DNA of 64,000 nucleotides, taken from UBA2396 sp038042175 (lineage in GTDB: Bacteria; Planctomycetota; Phycisphaerae; Phycisphaerales; UBA1924). Shown in pieces: positions 52,318 to 62,353 of the stretch. The stretch lies in contig CAYHQQ010000003.1 in NCBI GenBank assembly GCA_964358855.1, forward strand, positions 1 through 64,000, in the 5' to 3' direction. Made by a program: the position numbers and the translations under genes. Each line of letters begins with the position of its first letter. Within the stretch, counting starts at the first letter, position 1. Under the pieces are notes generated by a model that worked only from the letters and a program-made list of their open reading frames with translations, had not been told where the DNA came from and made no database searches.

Positions 52318-52959
52318 TCAAAGGGCAAGTCGCGCCTCGAGCTCGGCCTTGACCCCGGGCCACTCCTCTTCCAGGATGCTGAAATACACCCAGTCCCGCA
52401 CAACCTGCGCCAGACGGTCCAGGCTCGGGGGCATGATCCTGGCCTTGCGCAGCACTCCTTCGCGCACCGCCCCGAGCTTGGTGATCGCCGCCTGGCTGTG
52501 CCGGTTGGTCCCGCTGGTGGTGAGCTGCACACGGATCGCCGGCGGGCTGAGTGTCTCAAAGGCGTGGCGCAGCATCAGGTACTTGGCCTCGGGGTTCACC
52601 CGTGTGCCGTGCCAGGCCCGCCCGATCCATGTGCGCCCGATCTCCACTCCGCGGTGCTCGGGCTTGATGTCCATGAACGTCGACCGCCCGATCGCTCGCC
52701 CTTTGGCGTCGCCCTCCGCAAGCACGATCGCAAACGCCACGACGCCGGGCATCGCCTTGACCTTCTCCATCTCCATCTCAAACCCCCGCACCGACCACTC
52801 GGGCGGGGCCTGCATGCTGTGGCGAAAGAGTTCCTGGTCGGCCGCCGAAAACAGGTCGACGGCGTGACGGGTCTCCAGCGGTTCGAGTCGGATCAATCGA
52901 ACAACTCCCGGGCACTCAAGGCTCACTGGACCGATCCACGCGTCGCGGGTTGATGGCAT
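52318..52959 (-). CDS. GNAT-family N-acetyltransferase, RimJ/RimL-like
   Basis: The 213-residue protein resembles the RimJ/RimL branch: VRLIRLEPLETRHAVDLFSA near the N-terminus, IGRSTFMDIKPEHRGVEIGRTW, YLMLRHAFETL, the Asn-containing VQLTTSGTNRHSQAAITKLGA, and GVLRKARIMP near the end. Members acetylate N-termini or small molecules. ATG 52959 was chosen because the residues before it come from the C-rich tract. It probably heads a two-gene unit with the GNAT gene downstream. Confidence 0.87.
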   Translation of the reverse strand: MPSTRDAWIGPVSLECPGVVRLIRLEPLETRHAVDLFSAADQELFRHSMQAPPEWSVRGFEMEMEKVKAMPGVVAFAIVLAEGDAKGRAIGRSTFMDIKPEHRGVEIGRTWIGRAWHGTRVNPEAKYLMLRHAFETLSPPAIRVQLTTSGTNRHSQAAITKLGAVREGVLRKARIMPPSLDRLAQVVRDWVYFSILEEEWPGVKAELEARLAL

Positions 52960-52985
52960 CCCCCGATGGTAGAACAAAAGGGCCG

Positions 52986-53033
52986 CCCCACCCCCACTCC
53001 CACCCCATCCCCACCTCATCCCCACCCCCGCCC
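52986..53033. other. C-rich tract, G-quadruplex motif on the minus strand
   Basis: At least eight runs of three to five C lie within 48 bases, spaced by one to five bases, so the minus strand carries repeated G-runs. It sits upstream of the minus-strand GNAT gene and 190 bases upstream of the plus-strand macA-like gene. G-quadruplex formation is predicted from the pattern only. Confidence 0.6.
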
Positions 53034-53222
53034 GTCATTGTTCCCGTCTAATCGCCGAACCCGCAACCGCCGCGAGGCCTGCGGTGTACCCTTATTCCCC
53101 GATCCGAGCCCAAGGCGTGCGAGGGAAACCACGCCGCCCGAAAGCCGAATGATCGTGCTGGCGTTGGTTCACGGTGTTGGGGGGTGGGGGGTTGGTCTGG
53201 TTTGCTCTGGGAGGATTCCCTC

Positions 53223-54527
53223 GTGTGGAAATGGCTGCTCGGCATTGCTCTGGTGCTCGTCCTGGGCTGCGTCGGCAGCGGATATTGGCTGGCCTCCTCG
53301 GGCAAGCTCAAGGAGTTCCAGGAACAGTTCAACCCCGCCATGAAGGCCACCGAGGTCCGCATGGAAGCGCCCAAGCGCGGCGACCTGGTCCGCACCATCT
53401 CCGCGCCCGGCACCATCGGCCCGCGCACCAAGGTTGACATCTCCGCCCAGGTCTCCGCCCGGATCATCGCCCTCCCGCTCCGCGAGGGGCAGCGCGTTCG
53501 CAAGGGTGATGTGATCTGCAAGCTCGATTCCGTGGACCTCGTCGCCGCTCTCGACTCGGCCAAGGCCCGGCTGGGTAGCGCCGAGTCCCGCGTCGAGGGC
53601 GTCCGCTCCGCCATGGAGAACGCCGACCGCACGCTCCGTCGCCAGCGCGAGCTCCTTTCCACCAAGGACATCTCGCAGTCGGAATTCGACGATGCCCAGT
53701 CGACCTTCGACCAGTCCAAGTCCACCCATGAGCAGGCGCTGCGGGACATCGACATCGCCAAGGCCAACATCAAACGCTCAGAAAAGGACCTGGCCAATAC
53801 CACTATCGCCTCCACAATCGACGGCGTGGTCTCCACCCTCAACGCCGAGGTCGGCGAGCTCGTCGTCGTCGGCACCCTCAACTCCCCCGGCTCGATCATC
53901 ATGCAGATCGCCGACCTGGCCAACATGCTCATGAAGGCCAAGGTCGACGAGTCCAACATCGATCCCGTCAAGCCCGGCCAGAAGTGCACCGTCTACATCA
54001 ACGCCTTCCCCGGAAAGCCCGCCGCGGGCGAGGTCGAGCGCATCCGACCCACCAAGCAGACCGACAAGGACGGGACGACGTTCTTCGAGACCGAGATCAA
54101 AGTCGAGCTCTCCCCCGAGAACGCCCTCACCGGCATGCTCGCCAACGCCGACATCGAGGTCCAGACCCTCAAGGACATCGTCAAGATCCCCACCCAGGCG
54201 ATCGTCGACCGCTCGATCGAGGACCTGCCCGCCGAGCTCGTTCGCACCAGCGAGGTCATCGACCGCGCCAAGAAGTTCACCCGCGTCGTCTTCCGCGTCG
54301 TCGACGGCAAGGCGGTCGCCACGCCCGTGCTCGTGGGCCCAAGCGACCTCTCCGACACCGTCATCCTCAAGGGGCTCACCGAAAAGGACGTCGTTGTCAT
54401 CGGCCCGTACCGCGCCCTGATCGCGCTCAAATCCGACCAGAAGGTCTCGGAACTCAACCAGAACGAATCTCCCAAGGACACCGGTCCCAGGGAAACCCGC
54501 CGCGACAACGGCGGCGGACCCCACTGA
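53223..54527 (+). CDS. macA: Periplasmic adaptor (MacA/HlyD-type membrane fusion protein)
   Basis: The 434-residue protein anchors by one N-terminal helix (WLLGIALVLVLGCVGSGYWLA) and spans the periplasm between an ABC pump and a TolC channel. Visible parts are the barrel-sandwich halves (ISAPGTIGPRTKVDISAQVS and, after the hairpin, TIDGVVSTLNAEVGELVVV), a helical hairpin of about 100 residues between them, then beta-barrel and membrane-proximal domains. The start is GTG 53223 after GGGAGGATT. The ATPase, permease and outer-membrane factor follow in order. Confidence 0.9.
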   Translation: MWKWLLGIALVLVLGCVGSGYWLASSGKLKEFQEQFNPAMKATEVRMEAPKRGDLVRTISAPGTIGPRTKVDISAQVSARIIALPLREGQRVRKGDVICKLDSVDLVAALDSAKARLGSAESRVEGVRSAMENADRTLRRQRELLSTKDISQSEFDDAQSTFDQSKSTHEQALRDIDIAKANIKRSEKDLANTTIASTIDGVVSTLNAEVGELVVVGTLNSPGSIIMQIADLANMLMKAKVDESNIDPVKPGQKCTVYINAFPGKPAAGEVERIRPTKQTDKDGTTFFETEIKVELSPENALTGMLANADIEVQTLKDIVKIPTQAIVDRSIEDLPAELVRTSEVIDRAKKFTRVVFRVVDGKAVATPVLVGPSDLSDTVILKGLTEKDVVVIGPYRALIALKSDQKVSELNQNESPKDTGPRETRRDNGGGPH

Positions 54528-54559
54528 CCGCCACCCAGGATGACTCAACACCCCACGCC

Positions 54560-55347
<788 letters not shown>

Positions 55348-55351
<4 letters not shown>

Positions 55352-56592
55352 TGTTCGTCATGCTCCTGTTCCAGACGGTCCTCACCGCCATGACCCAGAT
55401 CTGGGCCAACAAGGTGCGGGCGCTGCTCACCACGCTGGGAATCGTTATCGGCGTCACAGCCGTCGTCGCGACCGTCGCCGCCGTCCAGGGGCTCGAAACC
55501 TCCATCCTCTCGGAGTTCGAAACCTTCGGCACCAAGAAGGTCTACATTGACGGACGCACGCCCCGCAAGCTCCGCGGACGCATCCCTCGCTGGAAGGTCG
55601 AGCTCAAGATGCACGAGGTCCACGCGGTCGTCAAGAACGCGACCACCCTCGCCCGCTTCACCCCGCTCATCTTCATGGGCTTCGACGTCGAGTTCGAGGA
55701 TCAAAAGGTGACGGGCGTTCAGGTCATGGGCATCTGGCCCGCCTGGCACGACATCGAGGCCCGCTCGGTCTTGAGCGGCCGCCCCTTCAACAGCGTCGAC
55801 GAAGAGCAGCAACTCTCGGTCTGTCTCGTCAACGACAAGGCGATCGAGATCCTTGGGCTCAACAAGGAACCGGCGGGCACCGCCATCCGCCTGGGCGGAC
55901 GTCGCTTCAACATCGTCGGCGTCGTCGAGACCAAGACCGTCGGCCCCATGTTCGGCGGCGGCGACACCCAGGCCGAGGTCTTCATCCCCGCGAGCGTCGC
56001 CCTCAACCTCCAGCCCACGCGCAAGTGGGTCAACTTCCTCCTTGCGGAGCTCAAGACCCCCGACATGGCCGAGGAAGCCAAGGCCGAGGTCGGCTCCATC
56101 CTCCGGCGCATTCGCCAGCTTGAGCCCGGCGAAGAAGACACCTTTGACGTCGCGGTCCTCCAGTCCTTCATCGACCAGTTCAAGAAGGTTTCGCGCATCA
56201 TCACCTTCGGTTCGGTGGGCGTCGTCGCGATCTCGCTGCTCGTGGGCGGCATCGGCATCATGAACATCATGCTCGTCAGCGTCAGCGAGCGCACCCGAGA
56301 AATTGGCCTGCGCAAAGCCCTTGGCGCGCGCCCCGAGGTCATCCTCGTTCAGTTCCTGATCGAGGCCGTCACGCTCTGCATGTTCGGCGGATTCATCGGC
56401 CTGGCCCTTGGCTGGTCGATCATCCAGGTCGCCAAGGCCGCCGCTCCCGACATGCTCAAGTTCGCGGCGATTCCCTTGTGGGCCGCCGTTCTGGCCGTTG
56501 GCGCCGCCGCCATCACGGGCATCATCGCGGGCATGTTCCCCGCGATCAAGGCCGCACGCCTCAACCCTATCGACGCCCTTCGCCACGAGTGA
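55348..56592 (+). CDS. ABC transporter permease, MacB/FtsX type
   Basis: The 414-residue membrane protein has one N-terminal helix (ALLTTLGIVIGVTAVVATVAAV), a large periplasmic domain (about 45-285) and three C-terminal helices. It ends in the family pattern SERTREIGLRKALGARPEVILVQFLIEAV...AARLNPIDALRHE. This matches the mechanotransmission type, which drives substrates from the periplasm through a TolC-like channel rather than across the inner membrane. Its stop overlaps the next start as TGATG. Confidence 0.93.
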
Positions 56593-58310
56593 TGGCCCCT
56601 CCACCCATGCGATACCGACCCACCAAAGCACTCCACGCCGCCGCATGTCTCGCCGCCCTTTCCGCCCTCGCCGGCTGCTCCCAGGGCCTCTTCGACCGCG
56701 AGGAAGCGCTCAAGAAACTCCCCCCCGAACGCCTCCGCGACATCGATCGCGTCTCCCTTGATGGCTACCGCAAACCCGCCGCCGCTCCCACCGCCCCCAT
56801 CAGCGCCGTGGCCGACGCCAAGGCCGCCTTGGACGCCGTCAAGTCCCGCTTCGAGGCCGGCGAGACCGTCAAGATCGACCTGGAGCGCTGCCGCATGAGC
56901 GCCCTGACCAACAACCTGGATCTCAAGGTCGCCCGCGTCGACCCGGCGATCCAGTCCGAGGTTGTGAGCGCCGAAGAGGCCAAATTCAACTCCGCCTTCA
57001 CGCTCTCCACCAGCTACGCCGACCAGAACCAGCCCACCTCCTCCACCCTCAACTCCGCCAAGTCCAAGAACACCCACATCGAGCCCGGCGTCAGGATCCC
57101 CCTCCGCACCGGCGGCACTGCAACCGTCACGCTCCCGTGGAACAAGTCTGAGAACAACAACGCCTTCTCCACACTCAATCCCGCCTACACCAGCGATCTC
57201 TTCCTCTCGATCAGCCAGCCTCTGCTCCGCGGCGCGGGCCGCCGTGCCAACACCGCGTCCATCCACATCGCCACGTACAACCAGCAGGCCTCCGAGGCTC
57301 GCACCAAGCTCGAGGTCATCCGCCAGCTCGCCGGCGTCGACCGGTCGTACTGGAGGCTCTACCAGGCCCGTAAGCAGCTCGAGGTCCGCCAGCAGCAGTA
57401 CGAGCTTGCCTCCGAACAGCTCGGGCGCGCCGAGCGCCGTGTCCGCAGCCAGGTCTCCGCCGAGGTCGAGGTGATTCGCGCCCAGGGCGGCGTCGCCGAC
57501 CAGCTCGAGCAGATCATCCTCGCCCAGAACGACGTCCTCACCCAGCAGCGCGAGCTCAAGCGCATCATCAACGAGCCCGGCCTCCCCATCGAGGCCCAGA
57601 CGCTCGTCGAACCCGAAACCCCGCCCGATCCCGTCGAGTACGGCTTCGACCGGGCCGAACTGGTCCAGCAGGCCCTGGCCAACCGCATGGAGATGCTCGA
57701 GCTTGAGCTCCAGCTCTCCGCCGACGCTGCCCAGATTGCCTTCAACAAGAACCAGTCGCTCCCACTCCTCTCCCTTGACTACTCCTACCGCATCAACGGC
57801 CTTGGCGCCTCGTCACAGGACAGCTTCCGCCAGCTCCACGACGCAGATTTCCGCGACTGGTCGCTCGGCCTCACCGCCGAGATTCCCTTCGACAACGAGC
57901 AAGCCCGCGCCCGCGTGCGTCAGGCGATCCTGACCCGGCTGCAGCGTCTGGCCTCCAAGGAAGCCCGCACGCTCTCGATCACTCAGGAAGTCCTGGCCGC
58001 CATCGACCAGATCGACGCGTCGTGGCAGCGCATCCTCGCGTCCAACCAGTCGGTCACGCTCAACATCCGCACGCTGGCGGCCGAGCAGCGCCAGTTCGAC
58101 GTGGGCAAGAGCACGAGCACCAACGTGCTCGACGCCTCGACGCGCCTGGCCGACGCCAAGCTCGCCGAGATCCGCGCCATCGCCGACTACCAGATCGCCC
58201 AGATCGATCTGGCCTTCGCCACCGGCACGCTCCTGGGTTCGAGCAAGGTCTCGTTTGAGCCCACCCCCAGTCCCGACGCAAGCCAGCCGGCGCCGCCCGA
58301 ACAGCCGTAG
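56592..58310 (+). CDS. TolC-like outer-membrane efflux lipoprotein
   Basis: The 572-residue protein has a lipoprotein signal (CLAALSALAGC) and two repeated outer-membrane efflux domains. It has long helices (TKLEVIRQLAGVDRSYWRLYQARKQLEVRQQQYELAS in several turns), LSISQPLLRGAGRRANTASIHIA, and a second repeat ending QFDVGKSTSTNVLDASTRLADAKLAEIRAIADYQIA. This is the TolC/OprM plan, slightly longer than usual because of an N-terminal extension. It completes the four-gene export system. ATG 56592 overlaps the permease stop; ATG 56607 is possible. Confidence 0.9.
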   Translation: MAPPPMRYRPTKALHAAACLAALSALAGCSQGLFDREEALKKLPPERLRDIDRVSLDGYRKPAAAPTAPISAVADAKAALDAVKSRFEAGETVKIDLERCRMSALTNNLDLKVARVDPAIQSEVVSAEEAKFNSAFTLSTSYADQNQPTSSTLNSAKSKNTHIEPGVRIPLRTGGTATVTLPWNKSENNNAFSTLNPAYTSDLFLSISQPLLRGAGRRANTASIHIATYNQQASEARTKLEVIRQLAGVDRSYWRLYQARKQLEVRQQQYELASEQLGRAERRVRSQVSAEVEVIRAQGGVADQLEQIILAQNDVLTQQRELKRIINEPGLPIEAQTLVEPETPPDPVEYGFDRAELVQQALANRMEMLELELQLSADAAQIAFNKNQSLPLLSLDYSYRINGLGASSQDSFRQLHDADFRDWSLGLTAEIPFDNEQARARVRQAILTRLQRLASKEARTLSITQEVLAAIDQIDASWQRILASNQSVTLNIRTLAAEQRQFDVGKSTSTNVLDASTRLADAKLAEIRAIADYQIAQIDLAFATGTLLGSSKVSFEPTPSPDASQPAPPEQP

Positions 58311-58350
58311 GCAAAGCACACAGCACAAAGCGGCAATGCACAAATGAAAG

Positions 58351-58380
58351 CAAGGAACCGACCGATCGGTTCCTTGTCTT
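58351..58380. terminator. Bidirectional terminator
   Basis: An 11-bp perfect stem (CAAGGAACCGA/TCGGTTCCTTG, 58351-58361 and 58366-58376) with loop CCGA is followed by TCTTGATTT on the plus strand and by GCTTTCATTTG on the minus strand. It ends both the export operon and the convergent gene at 58410. Confidence 0.85.
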
Positions 58381-58409
58381 GATTTGTGCTCTGTGCTTTG
58401 GCGGCCCGT

Positions 58410-59423
58410 TTACTTCGCGGCTTCCGCAGCCTTGCCCGCCTCTTCCGCGGGCTTCTCGGCCGGGGCCTCGGGAGCCGTCGGACGCCCGGCGATCAGCGCC
58501 TGCAGGAGCGTCCGCTCCTCTTCGGGCGTGATCAGGAGCACCAACTTCTTCATCGCCGCGACGCGGCCCTTGTCGTCCTTGGCCGCCTTCACGTCGCCGA
58601 TCGCCGCGTTGAGCTTCGCCTTGATCGCCGCGTTCTCGTCGGCCTTCTCAGAGAACTCCGTCTTGGCCAGCGTCTCGTCCCAGTGCATCGCGATGTCGTT
58701 GAGCAGCCATGCGTAGGTCCAGGTCGCCTCATCGATGAAGTCGTACAGCTGAAGCCGCATCTTCTCCTTGGTCAGCTTGCTGGTGCGCTCCTTCTGCTGC
58801 TCGGGCGTCGCGCCGGCGGCAAGGGGCGGAATCGAGGCGTCGACGTCGCGCCCCCGCTCCTCGGTGTACGCCCGCTTCACCTTGTCCTGGTGCTCGGACT
58901 GGATTCGCGACAAGAGCCCCTTCTGCTTGATGATCTCGCGGATGTTGTCGCCCACCAGCGGCTTGAGAATCTGCAGGAGCTTGGTCAGGCTGCCGTCACG
59001 ACCCTCGGGGTTGCGCGGCACATCGTGCGCCTTGTCGATCGCGCCCTCGAGCACCTTGCGCATCAGGTCGATGTTGTCCACCACGATCCGCTCGTACTGC
59101 CGCTCACGCTGACGCAGGAAGGCCTGCAGCGGGCCCGCAACCTTCGGCGTCACAAGCTGGTTCTTCTTCAGGGCAGCCCAGTACAGCGGCTCGTTCAACT
59201 CCTCGAGCTTGTTGGTCTTTGAGTCGCGCCACGCCGGCAGGGGCAGGTCGGGCTCTTTCTTCTCCGGGGGCGGAGGACTCGCCTGCGGCGGCGGCGGCAC
59301 CCATTCGGGCGTCACCGGCGCGGCCGGCCCGGGTGCCGGCGCGATCTGCGCGAGCGCCCCGCTCGACATCCACGCCAGCCCAAGAACTCCCGCCACCATC
59401 CTCGCTTCACGTCCCATCAACAT
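58410..59423 (-). CDS. Secreted helical protein of unknown function
   Basis: The 337-residue protein has a signal peptide (VAGVLGLAWMSSGALA), a proline-rich linker to about 65, and then a largely helical, charged domain. The domain is ELNEPLYWAALKKNQLV, RERQYERIVVDNIDLMRKVLEGA, then a QGLLSRIQSEHQDKVK-like stretch and a C-terminal ITPEEERTLLQALIAG. It ends in an Ala/Glu tail. I know no family for it. It shares its plan with the next gene upstream (59749-60705): signal, Pro-rich linker, a DNxDLM/GNLDLL helix and a C-terminal motif ending in an ALxxGRP-like turn. GGAG precedes ATG 59423. Confidence 0.7.
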   Translation of the reverse strand: MLMGREARMVAGVLGLAWMSSGALAQIAPAPGPAAPVTPEWVPPPPQASPPPPEKKEPDLPLPAWRDSKTNKLEELNEPLYWAALKKNQLVTPKVAGPLQAFLRQRERQYERIVVDNIDLMRKVLEGAIDKAHDVPRNPEGRDGSLTKLLQILKPLVGDNIREIIKQKGLLSRIQSEHQDKVKRAYTEERGRDVDASIPPLAAGATPEQQKERTSKLTKEKMRLQLYDFIDEATWTYAWLLNDIAMHWDETLAKTEFSEKADENAAIKAKLNAAIGDVKAAKDDKGRVAAMKKLVLLITPEEERTLLQALIAGRPTAPEAPAEKPAEEAGKAAEAAK

Positions 59424-59748
59424 GCGAATCTCCCTGAATCGTCTTTCGCCCTGATCTCGGGGCTGCCAAACCTGGCCGCACCCGGACGTTTGGAGGGCAA
59501 CTTCCACTCGGGGCTCGGTTCCACACGAGCCTTCACGCCGTCCGCGTTGCTTCGACGCAACTTCCCTTCCATCGACCAGCAACGATAGGGCATCCGGCCC
59601 CTCGCAGGCCTCGCAAATACCCGCGACACCGAACGCCGTCATAACCGGCATAACCCGATTGTTCGGCACCGATGGAACGCGCCGCCGGGGCCGAAAGTTC
59701 ACCAGGCACCCCCACCCCATCCCCCAACCCATCCCCCAACCACCCCGA
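59424..59748. other. Intergenic region with a C-rich run
   Basis: These 325 bases between two minus-strand genes hold no credible coding sequence. The right end (59709-59741) is a C-rich tract with repeated ACCCCATCCCCC-like units, giving a G-quadruplex-type pattern on the minus strand just past the stop of the 59749 gene. The promoter of the 58410-59423 gene presumably lies near 59440-59500 but is not recognisable. Confidence 0.5.
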
Positions 59749-60705
59749 TCACTTCTTCTCCGGCCCGTCCATCGCGTCCTCGGGCATCATCACGTCGCCG
59801 GGCGAGTCCTTGGAGTCTTTTTTCGCGGGGCGCCCCAGCACCTCGGCCAGGGCGATCTTTTGCTGCTCCTTGTTCAGTTGCCTGAACACCCGCTGGAAGA
59901 GATCGCGCCGCTGGGTTTCCGACGATCCGTTGCGGTACCGCTCAAAGAACTCGCGGTACATCTCGCGGATCTTCTCTTCCGTCTCCTGGCTCAGCCCCAG
60001 CTTGGACAGGAACTCCTCGAGTTCTTTGGTCTTGCCCGCGATCTGGCGCTCGTACGACCTCTTGATCTCCACCCCGAACGCCAGGAGCGACTCCCGCGCC
60101 GTGATCGACGCACGGCTGGGCTCGGGCGTCTTGCCGCTCTTGTCGTTCTTGCTGGTGTTCTTGCCCTCCTGCATCGCGTCGTCGATCACGACGCTCCAGT
60201 ACCCGTCGATCTGGTCGCGGTACCGGTCGGCCTGCTCCTTGGGCAGCACCTTCTCGACCTCTTCCCGCAGCGTCCCCCTCGCCTCCAGATCCTTGAGCTT
60301 CTCGCGGAAATCGCCCAGCAGCTTGAGCTTCCCCCGACGTTCGTTCGTCTGCTGCAACTCCCCGAGCAGGTCCAGATTCCCGATCACGACGCGATCCAGG
60401 ATCGTCGCGCGCTCATTGAGGATCTTGTCGACCTTGGCTTTGGTCGCCGCGTCGAGCGAGAGCAGATCGATCGCCGCCTCGTCGGGGCTCATCTCCAGGC
60501 GCTGCACCCGTCCCTGGAAGTTTCGCCTCACCAGCGACCGTTGCGTCTGCGTCTCGCCGACTTTCGGACCGGCCAGGACATCCGGCGGCAACCCCGGCTC
60601 GGCCTTCGCGGGCTCGGGCTTCACCGGTTCCGCCGGGGGCGTCTGTGCCGCCGCATGCCCACAGACCAGGATCACCGCCACGCGACCGATCATGTTCAGC
60701 GTCAT
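59749..60705 (-). CDS. Secreted helical protein of unknown function, paralogue-like
   Basis: The 318-residue protein has a signal peptide (MIGRVAVILVCGHAAA), a Pro/Lys/Glu-rich linker, and then a charged helical domain. The domain contains LSLDAATKAKVDKILNERATILDRVVIGNLDLLGEL, read as several helices, KLGLSQETEEKIREMYREFFERYR, and RQLNKEQQKIALAEVLGRP near the end. The second half resembles Spy/CpxP-like or LTXXQ-type periplasmic helical proteins in its L-x-x-E-Q-x-x-K pattern, but I cannot assign it. GGAGG lies before ATG 60705. It resembles the next gene in build. Confidence 0.7.
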   Translation of the reverse strand: MTLNMIGRVAVILVCGHAAAQTPPAEPVKPEPAKAEPGLPPDVLAGPKVGETQTQRSLVRRNFQGRVQRLEMSPDEAAIDLLSLDAATKAKVDKILNERATILDRVVIGNLDLLGELQQTNERRGKLKLLGDFREKLKDLEARGTLREEVEKVLPKEQADRYRDQIDGYWSVVIDDAMQEGKNTSKNDKSGKTPEPSRASITARESLLAFGVEIKRSYERQIAGKTKELEEFLSKLGLSQETEEKIREMYREFFERYRNGSSETQRRDLFQRVFRQLNKEQQKIALAEVLGRPAKKDSKDSPGDVMMPEDAMDGPEKK

Positions 60706-60774
60706 CGAAACCTCCAGTACCCACTCAAACGCCCCACCCGCCTCAAACTTGCTCCCTCAGACTATCCTCTTCGC

Positions 60775-61338
60775 ATGACCACCACCAGCCAATCCGCCAC
60801 CTCCCCTCTCGCCAAAGCCATTGCCGACGTCGCCCTCCTCCGCGGCACGTTCACGCTCCGTTCGGGCAAAACCAGCACCTTCTACCTCGACAAATATCTC
60901 TTCTCCACCCGCCCCGAGCTCCTCCGCCAGCTCTCCCCCCTCTTTGCCGCCCGCATCGCGGCCATGGAAACCGCCGCTGGAGCCAAGGCCGCCCGCCTTG
61001 CCGGCGCCGAGCTGGGCGGCATCCCGCTGGTCACCGCCGCCGCCCTGCACACCGGGCTCCCCTGCATCTTCGTTCGCAACAAGAAGAAGGACTACGGCAC
61101 CGCCAAGCAGCTCGAGGGCGTTCTCAACAAGGGCGACAAGGTGATCCTCCTCGAAGACGTCGCCACGACCGGGGGTCAAGCTCTTGAGGCGGTCACGTCA
61201 CTCCGCGATTCGGGTGCAGATGTCATTGGCATCATCGCCACGATCGACCGGCTCGAGGGCGCGAGACAGAATGTCGAGGCCGCGGGATTGCGATTCGATT
61301 CCCTCTTCACCGTTCAGGACCTGGGGGTTTCGGCCTGA
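60775..61338 (+). CDS. pyrE: Orotate phosphoribosyltransferase
   Basis: This enzyme forms orotidine monophosphate from orotate and PRPP in pyrimidine synthesis. The 187-residue protein shows GTFTLRSGKTSTFYLDKYLF, the LAGAELGGIPLVTAAAL loop, FVRNKKKDYGTAKQLEG with the flexible-loop lysines, and the PRPP-binding signature VILLEDVATTGGQAL. ATG 60775 gives the standard N-terminus; upstream codons are antisense to the preceding gene. It appears monocistronic. Confidence 0.94.
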   Translation: MTTTSQSATSPLAKAIADVALLRGTFTLRSGKTSTFYLDKYLFSTRPELLRQLSPLFAARIAAMETAAGAKAARLAGAELGGIPLVTAAALHTGLPCIFVRNKKKDYGTAKQLEGVLNKGDKVILLEDVATTGGQALEAVTSLRDSGADVIGIIATIDRLEGARQNVEAAGLRFDSLFTVQDLGVSA

Positions 61339-62353
61339 GTTCTCCTGGCGGCACTGCTCTCTTGAGCGGCGCGTCCCCTGTGACTTGGGCTTTCGGTGAC
61401 CCGCACCATTTCGCACGTCCAAGGGACGGGCGGAGGAGGCGTCGGTGTTTCCTTGTGCGCGTGGGAGACCTGCCCGCTTGTGCGCGGGTGATCTCATTGG
61501 GGTTGAGGGAGTTGTGGGATGTCGGGGGAGGGGGTGGGCGGGGCGCGACTCGCGCGGCGATGGGAATGCGCGGTGGGGGAGGATGGCCGCTGCGGGCGAC
61601 CTGGGGGGCACTGAGCGGTGTTGGACCGCGACGGCGGTTTTTGTTGATTCTTCGATGAAGGGTGCGGGAGGGGCGTTGAGCTGCGTGTGCGATTGTGCGC
61701 GCGGGGTGGGTCCTGCCGGCGCGGAGAGTTGTGTCATCGTCCGCGGGGGTGATTAGGAGATTGCTTGGAAGGTGTCCGGCGAGGACGATGCGCGAGGAAC
61801 GCTTGAGCGTGACGCCGGGAATCGAAGGAGTTTGGGGGCTTGGCTTTGGGGATTGAACGACGGGGGGAACGATCGGAAGGAGAGGTGCGGCGCCCGAGGT
61901 GGAGGGACGCGCGGGGTCAGACGGGGGCGTGGGCTCGCGCTGGGGTTCGGGGGGTTTGGAGACGAGCGCGGGTGTGGACGTGTGAGGGGAGGAGCGGGGC
62001 TTCTTGCGGTGGGGCGCACGCGATGGGGTTTGAAAGACGCCACGTTCGAGAAGATCGGCACATCGCATGAGGGCGTGTGCGGCGCGACGGATTTCGACGG
62101 GGTTGGTGCTGGTGTCAAGGATAGCGCGGAGGCGGAGGGCTTCGGCCTGGTGGTGCTGGCGGGCGAGGCAGCAAAGGTGATCGGCCTGGCTGGATCGCCA
62201 GACGGCAAGGCAACGCTTGAACTCAGGGTCGGCGAGGAGCGGGGCGAGATCGGACGGGGAAAGATTGAGGTGGGCGGCGATGGCGCGATCATCGCCCTCG
62301 TGCAGGCACCAGGCGTTGAGGAGGTCGGAGGGGGATGGGAGGGTGGAGGGCAT
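61307..62353 (-). CDS. Protein of unknown function with helical, HTH-like N-terminal part
   Basis: The frame encodes 348 residues from ATG 62353. Residues 1-105 look like a folded helical domain (DLLNAWCLHEGDDRAIAAHLNLSPSDLAPLL in turns, then FKRCLAVWRSSQADHLCCLA and NPVEIRRAAHALMRCADLLERG). DDRAIAAHLNLSPSDLAPLL resembles a helix-turn-helix, as in small terminase subunits or transcription factors. The remainder is Pro/Arg/Ser-rich and probably disordered. Its last 32 bases overlap pyrE in convergent orientation. The opposite strand also has long open frames here, so the C-terminal part is uncertain. Confidence 0.5.
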   Translation of the reverse strand: MPSTLPSPSDLLNAWCLHEGDDRAIAAHLNLSPSDLAPLLADPEFKRCLAVWRSSQADHLCCLARQHHQAEALRLRAILDTSTNPVEIRRAAHALMRCADLLERGVFQTPSRAPHRKKPRSSPHTSTPALVSKPPEPQREPTPPSDPARPSTSGAAPLLPIVPPVVQSPKPSPQTPSIPGVTLKRSSRIVLAGHLPSNLLITPADDDTTLRAGRTHPARTIAHAAQRPSRTLHRRINKNRRRGPTPLSAPQVARSGHPPPPRIPIAARVAPRPPPPPTSHNSLNPNEITRAQAGRSPTRTRKHRRLLRPSLGRAKWCGSPKAQVTGDAPLKRAVPPGELRPKPPGPER

